Shown here: positions 20,580 through 27,952 of the stretch, in pieces | Numbering within the stretch: position 1 is the first letter of the stretch | Layout: each line of letters opens with the position of its first letter | Assembly: GCA_938009745.1 (NCBI GenBank) | Contig: CALLII010000012.1 | Coordinates: 1-56,001 of the forward strand | Direction of reading: 5' to 3' | Origin: an uncultured Flavobacteriales bacterium | Lineage (GTDB): Bacteria; Bacteroidota; Bacteroidia; Flavobacteriales_D; CAJJDF01 | DNA: 56,001 nucleotides | Program-made: the position numbers and the translations under genes | The notes under the pieces: generated by a model | What the model was told of the DNA's origin: nothing | The model's input: only the letters and a program-made list of their open reading frames with translations | Databases searched by the model: none

Positions 20580-20901
20580 TCCAAGTATTATCGAAGACCT
20601 TGGCGAAGATATATTCCGTCAGGCTCTTGTCATTTTTTTAAAAAATTGTGAAAATGACATACAAAGTTTAAATCAATCATTTCTTACTTCTAATTTTAAA
20701 GAAGTAGAAGCACTAAGTCATAAATTGACTGGTACTTTTGGTTCAATGAGAGTTGAAAAAATCCCTAATCTTTTACGTGAAATAAATGAAGAGGCTAGCG
20801 CCTCAAATTTAAAAATTGAAACTTTTGAAAAAGTAAAAGAACTTTATATAGACTTAAAAATCTATATAAAAGACAATTTTTCTATTGAAACTCAATCTTA
20901 A
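20572..20901 (+). CDS. HPt (histidine phosphotransfer) domain protein
   Basis: All-helical protein of 109 residues. His50 in EALSHKLTGTFGSM matches the HPt core (H-x-L/K-x-G-s-x-x), so it probably receives phosphate from a hybrid kinase and gives it to a receiver. The nearest receivers are the two genes directly upstream, which it overlaps. No hybrid kinase is in the window; it must be encoded elsewhere. The tail is acidic and polar. The fold is inferred from this motif and helical pattern only. Confidence 0.82.
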   Translation: MINPSIIEDLGEDIFRQALVIFLKNCENDIQSLNQSFLTSNFKEVEALSHKLTGTFGSMRVEKIPNLLREINEEASASNLKIETFEKVKELYIDLKIYIKDNFSIETQS

Positions 20902-20943
20902 AACTTAAAAAAATCCTTTACTTTGAGGTAAATATTACAAGTA

Positions 20944-21912
20944 ATGGCAAGAATTTTAACAGGAATACAAAGCACAGGAACACCTCATTTAGGTAATTTG
21001 TTAGGTGCAATTATTCCAGCAATAAAAATATCGGAAGACAAAAACAATGAGTCATTTTTATTCATTGCAAATTTGCACACTTTAACTCAAATTAAAGATG
21101 CAGAGGTTCTTAAAACAAATACGCTAAACACAGCAGCTGCATGGCTAGCATTTGGTTTAAATGTGAACAAATCAGTGTTTTATCGCCAAAGTGATATTCC
21201 TCAAGTAACAGAACTTACTTGGTATTTAAATTGTTTTTTTCCTTACCAAAGATTAAAATTAGCTCACTCTTTTAAAGATAAAGCCGATAGACTAGAAGAT
21301 GTAAATGCAGGACTTTTTGATTATCCAATGTTGATGGCTGCAGATATATTGTTGTACGATTCGGAGATTATTCCTGTCGGGAAAGACCAGATGCAGCATA
21401 TTGAGATTACGAGAGATGTAGCCAATAGATTCAACAACCAAATGGGCGAAACTTTTGTGATTCCTGAAGGAAAAGTGGAGAAAGAGACCCAATTGATTCC
21501 CGGTACAGATGGAACTAAGATGAGCAAATCAAAAGGAAATTTGATTAATATCTTTTTAGCTGACAAGAAGTTACGTAAGCAAATAATGGGAATAGAAACG
21601 GATAGTACACCACTAGAAGAACCAAAAAACCCAGATACGTGTAACTGTTTTACTTTGTATAAGTTACTTGCAAATGATGAGCAAACAGCTGAAATGAGAA
21701 AAAATTACTTAGCTGGTGGTTATGGATACGGACACGCCAAACAGGCTCTTTTTGAATTGATAATCGAATTGTTTAAAGAAGAAAGAGAGAAGTTTAATTA
21801 CTATATCGAGAACCCACATTTAGTTGAAGAACAGCTCATGATTGGAGCTAAAAAAGCTACTATAATTGCTAATGAGGTGCTTGCTAAAGTAAGATTAAAA
21901 TTAGGGTATTAA
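20944..21912 (+). CDS. trpS: Tryptophanyl-tRNA synthetase
   Basis: Class I synthetase charging tRNA-Trp; 322 residues, the usual bacterial length. The HIGH-like element is TGTPHLGNLLGA near the N-terminus and the KMSKS loop is GTDGTKMSKSKGN. AMIDQ-type motif equivalents are seen in MLMAADILLYDS and VGKDQMQHIE. The ATG at 20944 lies 42 bases after the HPt gene. It may be cotranscribed with the regulators, but no terminator or promoter is clear between them. It is followed by a palindromic repeat. Confidence 0.96.
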   Translation: MARILTGIQSTGTPHLGNLLGAIIPAIKISEDKNNESFLFIANLHTLTQIKDAEVLKTNTLNTAAAWLAFGLNVNKSVFYRQSDIPQVTELTWYLNCFFPYQRLKLAHSFKDKADRLEDVNAGLFDYPMLMAADILLYDSEIIPVGKDQMQHIEITRDVANRFNNQMGETFVIPEGKVEKETQLIPGTDGTKMSKSKGNLINIFLADKKLRKQIMGIETDSTPLEEPKNPDTCNCFTLYKLLANDEQTAEMRKNYLAGGYGYGHAKQALFELIIELFKEEREKFNYYIENPHLVEEQLMIGAKKATIIANEVLAKVRLKLGY

Positions 21913-21930
21913 GACTTTTTTTATTCGTCT

Positions 21931-22013
21931 GTCATTCCATACTTGATACGGAATCTAAAGTTGATCCAGACTGAGCTTTTAATTAATAGATTCTGAATCA
22001 AGTTTAGAATGAC
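21931..22013. repeat. Imperfect palindromic intergenic repeat
   Basis: Two 27-base arms, 21931-21957 (begins GTCATTCCATACTTGAT) and 21987-22013 (ends AAGTTTAGAATGAC), are inverted copies with 23 of 27 positions matching. The spacer is 29 bases. The arm ends and the GGAATCT / AGATTC core resemble the REP-like or MITE-like elements that are often scattered between genes in Bacteroidota. It sits just after trpS and could act as a transcript end or mRNA stabiliser. No second copy was noticed in this window. Confidence 0.75.
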
Positions 22014-22039
22014 TTATTTATTTTAATTCAAAACTAATT

Positions 22040-22324
22040 ATGAATTTTGAAGAAATAAAATCAAAATTTAAAACATTCACTTCGGAAATCAAAGAAGAAA
22101 ATTTTCTGATTTTCTATGATAAGTTTCATAAAGAAATTTCAGAGTATAAAAAATCTGGTGGTTTAGGTAAGCCACTACGTAATTTTCTCTATAATTTATG
22201 GAAAGAAAATGAGGGTGATATTTATAAAGATGAAGTTTTAGGAGAGATTCTAAATAGAATGGAAGGATATTGTTCGCCTCAATTTAAACTTGTTTTTAAA
22301 GATTTTAAAAAAGGAAAATACTAA
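22040..22324 (+). CDS. Small hypothetical protein (94 aa)
   Basis: Charged, helical protein of 94 residues, rich in Lys, Glu and Phe, with no signal peptide or membrane segment. I do not recognise a family. It has its own ATG at 22040, after a palindromic repeat, and runs four bases into the convergent rnhA stop. Base composition and the Phe/Lys/Glu-rich make-up look like real coding rather than a chance frame. Confidence 0.65.
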   Translation: MNFEEIKSKFKTFTSEIKEENFLIFYDKFHKEISEYKKSGGLGKPLRNFLYNLWKENEGDIYKDEVLGEILNRMEGYCSPQFKLVFKDFKKGKY

Positions 22325-22803
22325 AACAACCCTTTCTCCTCTTTCTGAGAATCTTCATACCCTTTATCCACATTGTGGCTTTTTGAGTCATTGGCAGCAG
22401 CAACTGCAAGTTGGTCGCAAACCTCATTGTATTTATTTCCTGCGTGTCCTTTTACCCAAATAAATTCTACTTGGTGTTTTGGGTAAATCTCTAAAAAACG
22501 TTTCCATAAATCGGCATTTTTTTTGCCTTTAAAATTCTTTTTTACCCAGCCAAAAACCCACTTTTTCTCTACAGAATCTACCACATATTTACTATCCGAA
22601 AATATACGGACTTTATACCCTGGTTTTTTCAGCATTTCTAGTGCTACAATCACACTTAATAGTTCCATTCGGTTGTTGGTAGTGTGGCGAAACCCTTCTT
22701 TTATTTCCTTGTAATGTTTCCCTGCCATCATTACTATTCCATAGCCTCCTGGCCCAGGATTACCTAATGCAGAACCATCCGTATATACATTTACTTGGCT
22801 CAT
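22321..22803 (-). CDS. rnhA: Ribonuclease HI
   Basis: Cleaves RNA in RNA-DNA hybrids; 160 residues. The catalytic acids are visible: Asp in VYTDGSALGNPGPGGYG, Glu in NNRMELLSVIVALE, Asp in IFSDSKYVV and the late Asp in NEVCDQLA after WVKGHAGNKYN. Its ATG overlaps the purN stop (ATGA), so it is translationally coupled to purN. It ends against a convergent small gene with a four-base overlap. The C-terminal 20 residues are a short charged extension. Confidence 0.95.
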   Translation of the reverse strand: MSQVNVYTDGSALGNPGPGGYGIVMMAGKHYKEIKEGFRHTTNNRMELLSVIVALEMLKKPGYKVRIFSDSKYVVDSVEKKWVFGWVKKNFKGKKNADLWKRFLEIYPKHQVEFIWVKGHAGNKYNEVCDQLAVAAANDSKSHNVDKGYEDSQKEEKGLF

Positions 22804-23372
22804 TGGGTAAGTAGTTTTTCGATTACTACAGGAAAGTGCTCATGCTCCAATTGCTGAATTTTACTCTCTAAATCTTCCCAAGTATCTTTTGGGTTTATTT
22901 CACACTCAAACTGTTCAATGATATTTCCTTCGTCATAATTCTCATTTACATAATGAAAAGTAATACCCGATTTAGTTTCTCCAGCCTCTATAACTGCCTT
23001 ATGAACGTGTTTTCCATACATTCCTTTTCCGCCAAACTTTGGAAGGAGCGAAGGATGAACATTCACTATTTTGTTCTCAAAATGAGAAGTAAACTCTATA
23101 GGAATTTTAAGTAAAAACCCTGCTAGTACTATTAAATCTATGTTCAATAAATCTACTAACTCAGTTACGTTTCCATCTTCTAGTTCTTGTTTGGAAAATG
23201 TTACCGTATTTACTCCAGCTTTTTGAGCATTGATTATTCCCAAGCACTCTTTTTTATTAGAGAAAACAGATTCTACATCAATGTCAGGATTGGAATCAAA
23301 ATGAGCAATTAAATTACTCATATTACTCCCATTTCCGGATACAAAAATCACTATGTTTTTTGGGTTTTTCAT
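22800..23372 (-). CDS. purN: Phosphoribosylglycinamide formyltransferase (GART, PurN)
   Basis: Transfers formyl from 10-formyl-THF to GAR in purine synthesis. I chose the ATG at 23372 (190 residues, MKNPKNIVIFVSGNGSN), the family's usual beginning. Longer frames from 23396 or 23453 add basic residues not expected. The signature HPSLLPKFGG, the substrate loop VSGNGSNMSNLI and ITFHYVNENYDEGNIIEQ with the catalytic His and Asp are present. It is the first gene of purN-rnhA and diverges from yebC. Confidence 0.94.
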   Translation of the reverse strand: MKNPKNIVIFVSGNGSNMSNLIAHFDSNPDIDVESVFSNKKECLGIINAQKAGVNTVTFSKQELEDGNVTELVDLLNIDLIVLAGFLLKIPIEFTSHFENKIVNVHPSLLPKFGGKGMYGKHVHKAVIEAGETKSGITFHYVNENYDEGNIIEQFECEINPKDTWEDLESKIQQLEHEHFPVVIEKLLTQ

Positions 23373-23432
23373 TGAATTTAGGGCCTGAAAAATCATTTTC
23401 AGATTAAGTCTGATTTTCTTAACTTTACGATT

Positions 23433-23440
23433 CAAAGATA
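23433..23440 (-). promoter_or_regulatory. Putative -7 promoter box of purN-rnhA
   Basis: The minus strand reads TATCTTTG here, an exact match to TAnnTTTG. Transcription would start near 23425, about 50 bases before the purN ATG at 23372. No TTG is found at the expected -33 distance, so support is partial. Confidence 0.35.
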
Positions 23441-23488
23441 AGAGATTAATCATATTCTGCCTAAAGCAGATTACAAATAAATACTAAG

Positions 23489-24253
23489 ATGTCAGGACAC
23501 AGTAAATGGTCATCCATTAAGCACAAGAAAGGAGCGAAAGATGCAAAGAGAGGAAAAATCTTTACGCGTATAATCAAAGAAATTACGATTGCAGCAAGAG
23601 ATGGAGGAAGTGGAGACCCTGATATGAATCCAGCTTTGAGAGTGGCAATCCAGAATGCTAAAGGTGCCAACATGCCTAAAGACACTATGGAACGTGCCAT
23701 TAAAAAAGGTTCAGGAGAAGAGGCAGCCAACTTAGTAGAATATACTTTTGAAGGTTACGCATCTAATGGAATTGCAGTATTTGTAGAAGCAACTTCTGAC
23801 AATAACAATAGAGTAGTAGCAAACGTAAGAGCTGTTTTTAGCAAATACGGAGGAGAACTTGGAACTCACGGTTCACTTTCTTTTATGTTTGACAGAAAAG
23901 GAGTGTTTACAATTAATAGAGAATTATTGAAAGATTGGGAATTAGAAGACTTAGAATTTGAATTGATTGACGCAGGATTAGAAGAAATTGATGTGCAAGA
24001 AGAAGATGTGTTTATCTATACTTCGTTTGATAGTTATGGAGAAATGCAGAAGAAATTGGACGAAATGAAATTGGAAGCCAAGAGCCAAGAGCTCCAAAGA
24101 ATCCCAACTACCACAATGGCTTTGGAAGTAGATAAAGCTAAACAAGTACTAAAGTTAATTGATAAAATGGAAGAAGATGATGACGTAAATGTGGTGTATC
24201 ATACGTTAGAAATGACAGATGAATTGGCTGCAGCACTTGAGGCTGAGGATTAA
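23489..24253 (+). CDS. YebC/PmpR family protein
   Basis: Highly conserved bacterial protein of 254 residues. Members have been described as DNA-binding regulators and, more recently, as factors easing ribosome stalling. The opening GHSKWSSIKHKKGAKDAKRG is the family signature, followed by KANMPKDTMERAIKKG-like and YEGYAPNG-like segments (here GANMPKDTMERAIKKG and TFEGYASNG). The C-terminus has the usual acidic tail. The start is an ATG at 23489, divergent from purN. Confidence 0.95.
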   Translation: MSGHSKWSSIKHKKGAKDAKRGKIFTRIIKEITIAARDGGSGDPDMNPALRVAIQNAKGANMPKDTMERAIKKGSGEEAANLVEYTFEGYASNGIAVFVEATSDNNNRVVANVRAVFSKYGGELGTHGSLSFMFDRKGVFTINRELLKDWELEDLEFELIDAGLEEIDVQEEDVFIYTSFDSYGEMQKKLDEMKLEAKSQELQRIPTTTMALEVDKAKQVLKLIDKMEEDDDVNVVYHTLEMTDELAAALEAED

Positions 24254-24273
24254 AAACACTTTGAAAAAAAAAT

Positions 24274-24834
24274 TTGAATAACAAAGAGGTTAAAATAGCA
24301 ATAATTGGTGCATTTGCAGGAATTGTTTTTACGGCACTTTATGATTTATTTAAATCTAAACCGATTTTATCAACTTTATGGAATTGGCTAAGATGGATTT
24401 GGAATAATATTTTTGAATTTGAACTAACGTTTTGGCAAATAATACTTGGTATTGTAGTTTTAATTATCATTTCTAATTTTTTAAAGAATAGAAAAAGTTT
24501 ATCTCAAGAATTCCAAATGTATTGGGGCTCTTACTGCAAGGATAAAATTCACGATATGAATTGGAGTTGGTATTGGGAAAAAGACCCTTTAAGCGGAAAA
24601 TGGAGTATAAATGATTTAAGACCAGTTTGTGATTCATGTGAAACCAAAATGCATTTAAATGACAATAATAGTTGGGATAAAAAATTTGCTGATTGTCCGA
24701 GGTGCGGTCAAGTTTATAACGAAAGAAAAGATTTGAGGAAAGTTGAAGCGGTAATAATTGATAACCTTGAAAGAGGAATTTTTCCAAAAGGAACAGATAT
24801 TTCTATCCCAAAGAATCAAATACCTCGCAAATAA
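24274..24834 (+). CDS. Membrane protein with zinc-ribbon-like cysteines (TTG start)
   Basis: Protein of 186 residues starting with a TTG at 24274, 20 bases after yebC. It has one hydrophobic stretch near residues 8-25 and a second around 50-70 (FWQIILGIVVLIIISNFL). A cytoplasmic part with CDSCETKMHLND and CPRCGQVYN follows, four cysteines spaced like a rubredoxin/zinc-ribbon site. The family is not recognised. Its last 32 bases overlap the 3' end of the convergent aminotransferase gene. It may depend on the yebC promoter. Confidence 0.65.
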   Translation: MNNKEVKIAIIGAFAGIVFTALYDLFKSKPILSTLWNWLRWIWNNIFEFELTFWQIILGIVVLIIISNFLKNRKSLSQEFQMYWGSYCKDKIHDMNWSWYWEKDPLSGKWSINDLRPVCDSCETKMHLNDNNSWDKKFADCPRCGQVYNERKDLRKVEAVIIDNLERGIFPKGTDISIPKNQIPRK

Positions 24835-25987
24835 CCCCACAAACAGTTTCAATTTCCTTCGTAGTAATAGTAAGTGGTGGCGCTAATCTAAAACTTGCAG
24901 GGCAGGATAAAAACCAAAAGGCAATAATTCCTTTTTCCATGCAACCTTCTACTACTTGTTGAGTAATTTCTTCGTTTTCGAGATCAATGGCAAGCATCAA
25001 TCCTATTTGCCTAATTTCTTTTACCAAGGAATGAGAAAGTAATTGGTTCATCAAAGCTCCCTTTTCGTGAACATCATCCACCAAGTTTTCTTCTTGAATT
25101 ACGTTAATGTTAGCAATAGCAGCAGCACAATTTACTGGATGTCCACCAAAAGTGGTAATGTGGCCAAGCATTGGATTGTGTGTAAGGCAATCCATAATTT
25201 CTTTACTAGAAACAAAAGCGCCAATTGGCATTCCACCACCAAGGGCTTTTGCAATTACCAAAATATCTGGAGTAATTCCGTACTGCTCAAAAGCAAAAAA
25301 GCTTCCTGTTCGTCCAAATCCAGTTTGTATTTCATCCAGGATTAACAAAGTACCCGTTTCGGTACATTTTTCTCTTAGTTTTTGAAGATAACATAGTTCT
25401 GGAATCCTAACTCCAGCATCACCTTGCACGGTTTCTATAATTACGCAAGCTGTATTTGTGGTTATTTTATCTAGCTCAGCTAATTCGTTAAATTCAATAA
25501 AATGTACATCTGGCAAAAGAGGTTTAAAAGCAGATTGCTTCACTGGATTTCCCGAAACACTTAAGGCTCCATGTGTACTTCCATGATAGGATTTGTTGCA
25601 AGCAATAATTTCTTGCCTTCCAGTATATCTTTTAGCCAATTTAAGCGCACCTTCCACAGCTTCGGCACCAGAATTAACAAAGTAACTTGTTGTTAAGTTA
25701 GCAGGCAAAATTTCATTTAATTTCTCGGCTAATTCCAATTGTGGAGTTTGGATAAATTCTCCGTAAGGCATCACGTGTAAGTGAATATCGAGCTGTTTTT
25801 TAATGGCTTCAATCACTTTTGGATGCCTGTGTCCTATATTAGTCACAGCCAATCCAGATACCAAATCATAATACGCTTTACCAGCTTTATCATAGATAAA
25901 TAAACCTTCGGCACGGCTTATTTCCAATCCGATTGGGAAAGGAGTTGTTTGCGCTTGTAGGTTATGAAATATCTCTTTGTTATCCAT
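24803..25987 (-). CDS. Class III pyridoxal-phosphate aminotransferase
   Basis: PLP enzyme of 394 residues. The PLP-lysine region is DILVIAKALGGGMPIGAF. The cofactor-binding acid is in LILDEIQTGFGRTGSFFAFE and the phosphate-binding element in VNSGAEAVEGALKLAKRYTGR. It is close to acetylornithine/ornithine/4-aminobutyrate aminotransferases. No arg or gab genes are next to it, so the substrate is open. Its 3' end overlaps the convergent zinc-ribbon gene by 32 bases. Confidence 0.93.
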   Translation of the reverse strand: MDNKEIFHNLQAQTTPFPIGLEISRAEGLFIYDKAGKAYYDLVSGLAVTNIGHRHPKVIEAIKKQLDIHLHVMPYGEFIQTPQLELAEKLNEILPANLTTSYFVNSGAEAVEGALKLAKRYTGRQEIIACNKSYHGSTHGALSVSGNPVKQSAFKPLLPDVHFIEFNELAELDKITTNTACVIIETVQGDAGVRIPELCYLQKLREKCTETGTLLILDEIQTGFGRTGSFFAFEQYGITPDILVIAKALGGGMPIGAFVSSKEIMDCLTHNPMLGHITTFGGHPVNCAAAIANINVIQEENLVDDVHEKGALMNQLLSHSLVKEIRQIGLMLAIDLENEEITQQVVEGCMEKGIIAFWFLSCPASFRLAPPLTITTKEIETVCGVICEVFDSLG

Positions 25988-26015
25988 AAATCAAAAGTAT
26001 AACTATTTTCTAAAC

Positions 26016-26059
26016 AAAAAAATCCCTTTGATAACACTTAAGGCTATCAAAGGGATTTT
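26016..26059 (-). terminator. Rho-independent terminator after the sigma-factor operon
   Basis: A perfect stem, AATCCCTTTGATA (26021-26033) with its inverted copy at 26045-26057 and two more A-T pairs at the base, has an 11-base loop. Read on the minus strand it is followed by seven Ts (26022-26016). It lies just past the stop of the Spy-like gene at 26080. Confidence 0.9.
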
Positions 26060-26079
26060 GATTAATATCTAATTAGAGT

Positions 26080-26574
26080 TTATCTATCAGAAGGCTGCAT
26101 GTTTTTTTGAGGCCTATTTCCCTCAGGTCTGTCTCCTTTTTTTCTATTTTCTTTCATGTGGTTCCACATTTTACGTTCCACCATGTATAGCTTTGCTACC
26201 TTTTTCATTGGTAATACTGCTTTAAACTTTTCGTGGTATTTCTTTTTAAGGTCAAGCTCTTTTTGTTTCATTTCAAATGAGGCTTGCATTACTTCATCAA
26301 GTTCAGCATCACTTAACTCTTCCATTTTCTTTCCTTTTTGTCTCATTGCTTTAGAAGCAGCTCTCAAAGCTCTTTTTTCTGTTTGAAACTGATCGTATAC
26401 TGGAAAGAATGCTGTTTTTTCTGCTTCTGTTAATTCTAGTTTTTCTGATAAGTAAGCTTCCATTTGAGCTTTTTTCTCAGCCATGTTTTCAGCTTTTTTT
26501 TGCCCTTTTTGAGCCATTAATCCGCTACTTGCTAAAGCAAATAGGGTAATAAGTGTGATTTTTAAAGTTTTCAT
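26080..26574 (-). CDS. Spy/CpxP-like periplasmic protein
   Basis: Secreted helical protein of 164 residues. It has a signal peptide (MKTLKITLITLFALASSGLMAQ), then a charged helix-rich body with ELTEAEKTAFFPVYDQFQTE and AVLPMKKVAKLYMVERKM, and a polar Arg/Pro/Asn-rich tail. It resembles the small LTXXQ-like or sensor-of-ECF proteins that follow ECF sigma genes in Bacteroidota. Genes for a sigma factor and a one-helix membrane protein lie directly upstream, so it likely senses or buffers envelope stress. It ends in a strong terminator. Confidence 0.8.
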   Translation of the reverse strand: MKTLKITLITLFALASSGLMAQKGQKKAENMAEKKAQMEAYLSEKLELTEAEKTAFFPVYDQFQTEKRALRAASKAMRQKGKKMEELSDAELDEVMQASFEMKQKELDLKKKYHEKFKAVLPMKKVAKLYMVERKMWNHMKENRKKGDRPEGNRPQKNMQPSDR

Positions 26575-26609
26575 AATCGTATTGTATTTAAGTGTTATTA
26601 TTTGTTGTG

Positions 26610-26963
26610 TTAGTTCATTGCTATTTCGTCAAACTGCAATGCATCTTCTAGCTCTAAGTCTATCTCAGAGAAGTCTTCTAAGTATTCATTTACTGTCATT
26701 TCTCCAAATAATTCAGTGGTCGATTCATTATCATTCCCAAAGAAAAAAGTAGAGGAAATTCCTACAACTATCGCAATAGAGGCTGCATAAGCAAACACTC
26801 TGTAAATAGATGTTTTCTTCTGCTTAGGCTGTTCAGTTGTCTGTTCCATAATGGAAGAAGACAGTGAATCAAAAAATCCTTCAGGAGTATTCATTCCTTT
26901 AGCAGTTTTTAACTTATCCAAAGTTGGAAATTCGTTTTCTATATGTTCGTTAGTCGTTTTCAT
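26610..26963 (-). CDS. Putative anti-sigma factor, single membrane helix
   Basis: Protein of 117 residues from the ATG at 26963; a TTG at 26984 would add seven residues. It has an acidic N-terminal segment with the FPTLDKLKTAKGMNTPEGFFDSL element common to Bacteroidota ECF partners. One transmembrane helix follows near residues 60-80 (VFAYAASIAIVVGISSTFFF), then an acidic periplasmic tail. There is no zinc-binding HxxxCxxC motif. Position between the sigma gene and the Spy-like gene is the main evidence for an anti-sigma role; it is an inference. Confidence 0.7.
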   Translation of the reverse strand: MKTTNEHIENEFPTLDKLKTAKGMNTPEGFFDSLSSSIMEQTTEQPKQKKTSIYRVFAYAASIAIVVGISSTFFFGNDNESTTELFGEMTVNEYLEDFSEIDLELEDALQFDEIAMN

Positions 26964-27001
26964 TTCGTGTTGTTTCTTTGACAATAGTTTTTGTAAAAGG
27001 T

Positions 27002-27541
27002 TTAATCGGTATTGGTTAAATGTGCTTCAATCTTCTTTTGAGCATGGTGGTAGGAGGCTTTTAAGGAGCCAACTGATCCACCAAGTATATCTGCAATTTC
27101 AGTATATTTTAATTCTTCAAAGTACTTCATGTTAAACACTAACTTTTGCTTATCGGGTAAAGTTCCAATTGCTTTATAAAGTTTAGCTTCTATTTCCTCT
27201 CCTGAGAAAAATGAATCATCTTTTCTGTTTTCAATCTGAATATCATCAATAGATTGAGCCACACGTTTTTTATTTGATTTAATAAAGTTAAGAGTTTCGT
27301 TAGTTGCAATTCGGTACATCCAAGTGAATAGGTTTGCTTCTTTTTTAAATTTAGGCAATCCTTTCCACACTTTAATAAAACTGTTTTGAGTTACATCATT
27401 AGCATCCTCATGGTTAATCACCATTTTACGAATATGCCAATATAAACGCTCTTGGTATTTGTTAACCAAGTGTCCAAAAGCAATTTGTTCTTTGCCTTTA
27501 GTTGTAAATAATGTTAATATGTCTTGGTCGTCCAAATGCAA
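27002..27541 (-). CDS. ECF RNA polymerase sigma factor
   Basis: Alternative sigma factor of 179 residues. Region 2 has FGHLVNKYQERLYWHIRKMV and DVTQNSFIKVWKGL with FTWMYRIATNETLNFI. Region 4 has LPDKQKLVFNMKYFEELKY followed by the helix-turn-helix IADILGGSVGSLKASYHHA. No ATG lies before region 2, so it starts with TTG at 27541 or, two codons later, TTG at 27535. First gene of a three-gene unit with an anti-sigma-like and a Spy-like gene. Confidence 0.93.
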   Translation of the reverse strand: MHLDDQDILTLFTTKGKEQIAFGHLVNKYQERLYWHIRKMVINHEDANDVTQNSFIKVWKGLPKFKKEANLFTWMYRIATNETLNFIKSNKKRVAQSIDDIQIENRKDDSFFSGEEIEAKLYKAIGTLPDKQKLVFNMKYFEELKYTEIADILGGSVGSLKASYHHAQKKIEAHLTNTD

Positions 27542-27674
27542 GGATAATTCGTTTTATAAATAAGTTACAATTCTTAGACCAAAGAAAAGATAAAAGGTTT
27601 AATTGACTAATAAATTTAAAATATATAATAAACCGAAAAGAGTGTCGTTATAGATGCATAACCAAAACATATAT

Positions 27675-27881
27675 ATGGATAAAAAAATTACTCTAAACGA
27701 CTTAACGGAATTTTACAAAAATGAAAAGAAACTTTCTCAATTCCTTATGGATATGAAGGATTCTAGTTCATATTTTAATCCAGTAAGCAACACTACAATT
27801 TCTAACATTATGGCTTATGCAAAGGCTTTAAGTGTAAGAAATTCCAAACATTTAGGTAAAATTGATTTTGTATTAAATTGA
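27675..27881 (+). CDS. Small hypothetical protein (68 aa)
   Basis: A 68-residue protein from the ATG at 27675; an ATG at 27654 would add seven residues. It is polar with a KNEKKLSQFLMDMKDSSSYFNPVS segment and a helical end (NIMAYAKALSVRNSKHLGKIDFVLN), with no membrane segment. I do not recognise it. The gene has its own terminator directly downstream and is divergent from the ECF sigma gene, which argues that it is a real transcription unit. Confidence 0.7.
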   Translation: MDKKITLNDLTEFYKNEKKLSQFLMDMKDSSSYFNPVSNTTISNIMAYAKALSVRNSKHLGKIDFVLN

Positions 27882-27900
27882 TTTTTACCTTGCCCTAATT

Positions 27901-27938
27901 AAAAAGAGTGTTTCCATTTCGGTACACTCTTTTTTTTT
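27901..27938 (+). terminator. Rho-independent terminator
   Basis: AAAAAGAGTGT (27901-27911) pairs with ACACTCTTTTT (27924-27934) around a 12-base loop, followed by a run of Ts to 27938. It closes the small gene ending at 27881. Confidence 0.9.
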
Positions 27939-27952
27939 GTTAACCTTGTACT

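Noticed and set aside
27603-27629. TTGACT and TATAAT with a 15-base spacer, like an E. coli sigma-70 promoter.
   Set aside because: The Bacteroidota main sigma factor uses TTG / TAnnTTTG. The spacing is also short, and the region is AT-rich, so a chance match is likely.
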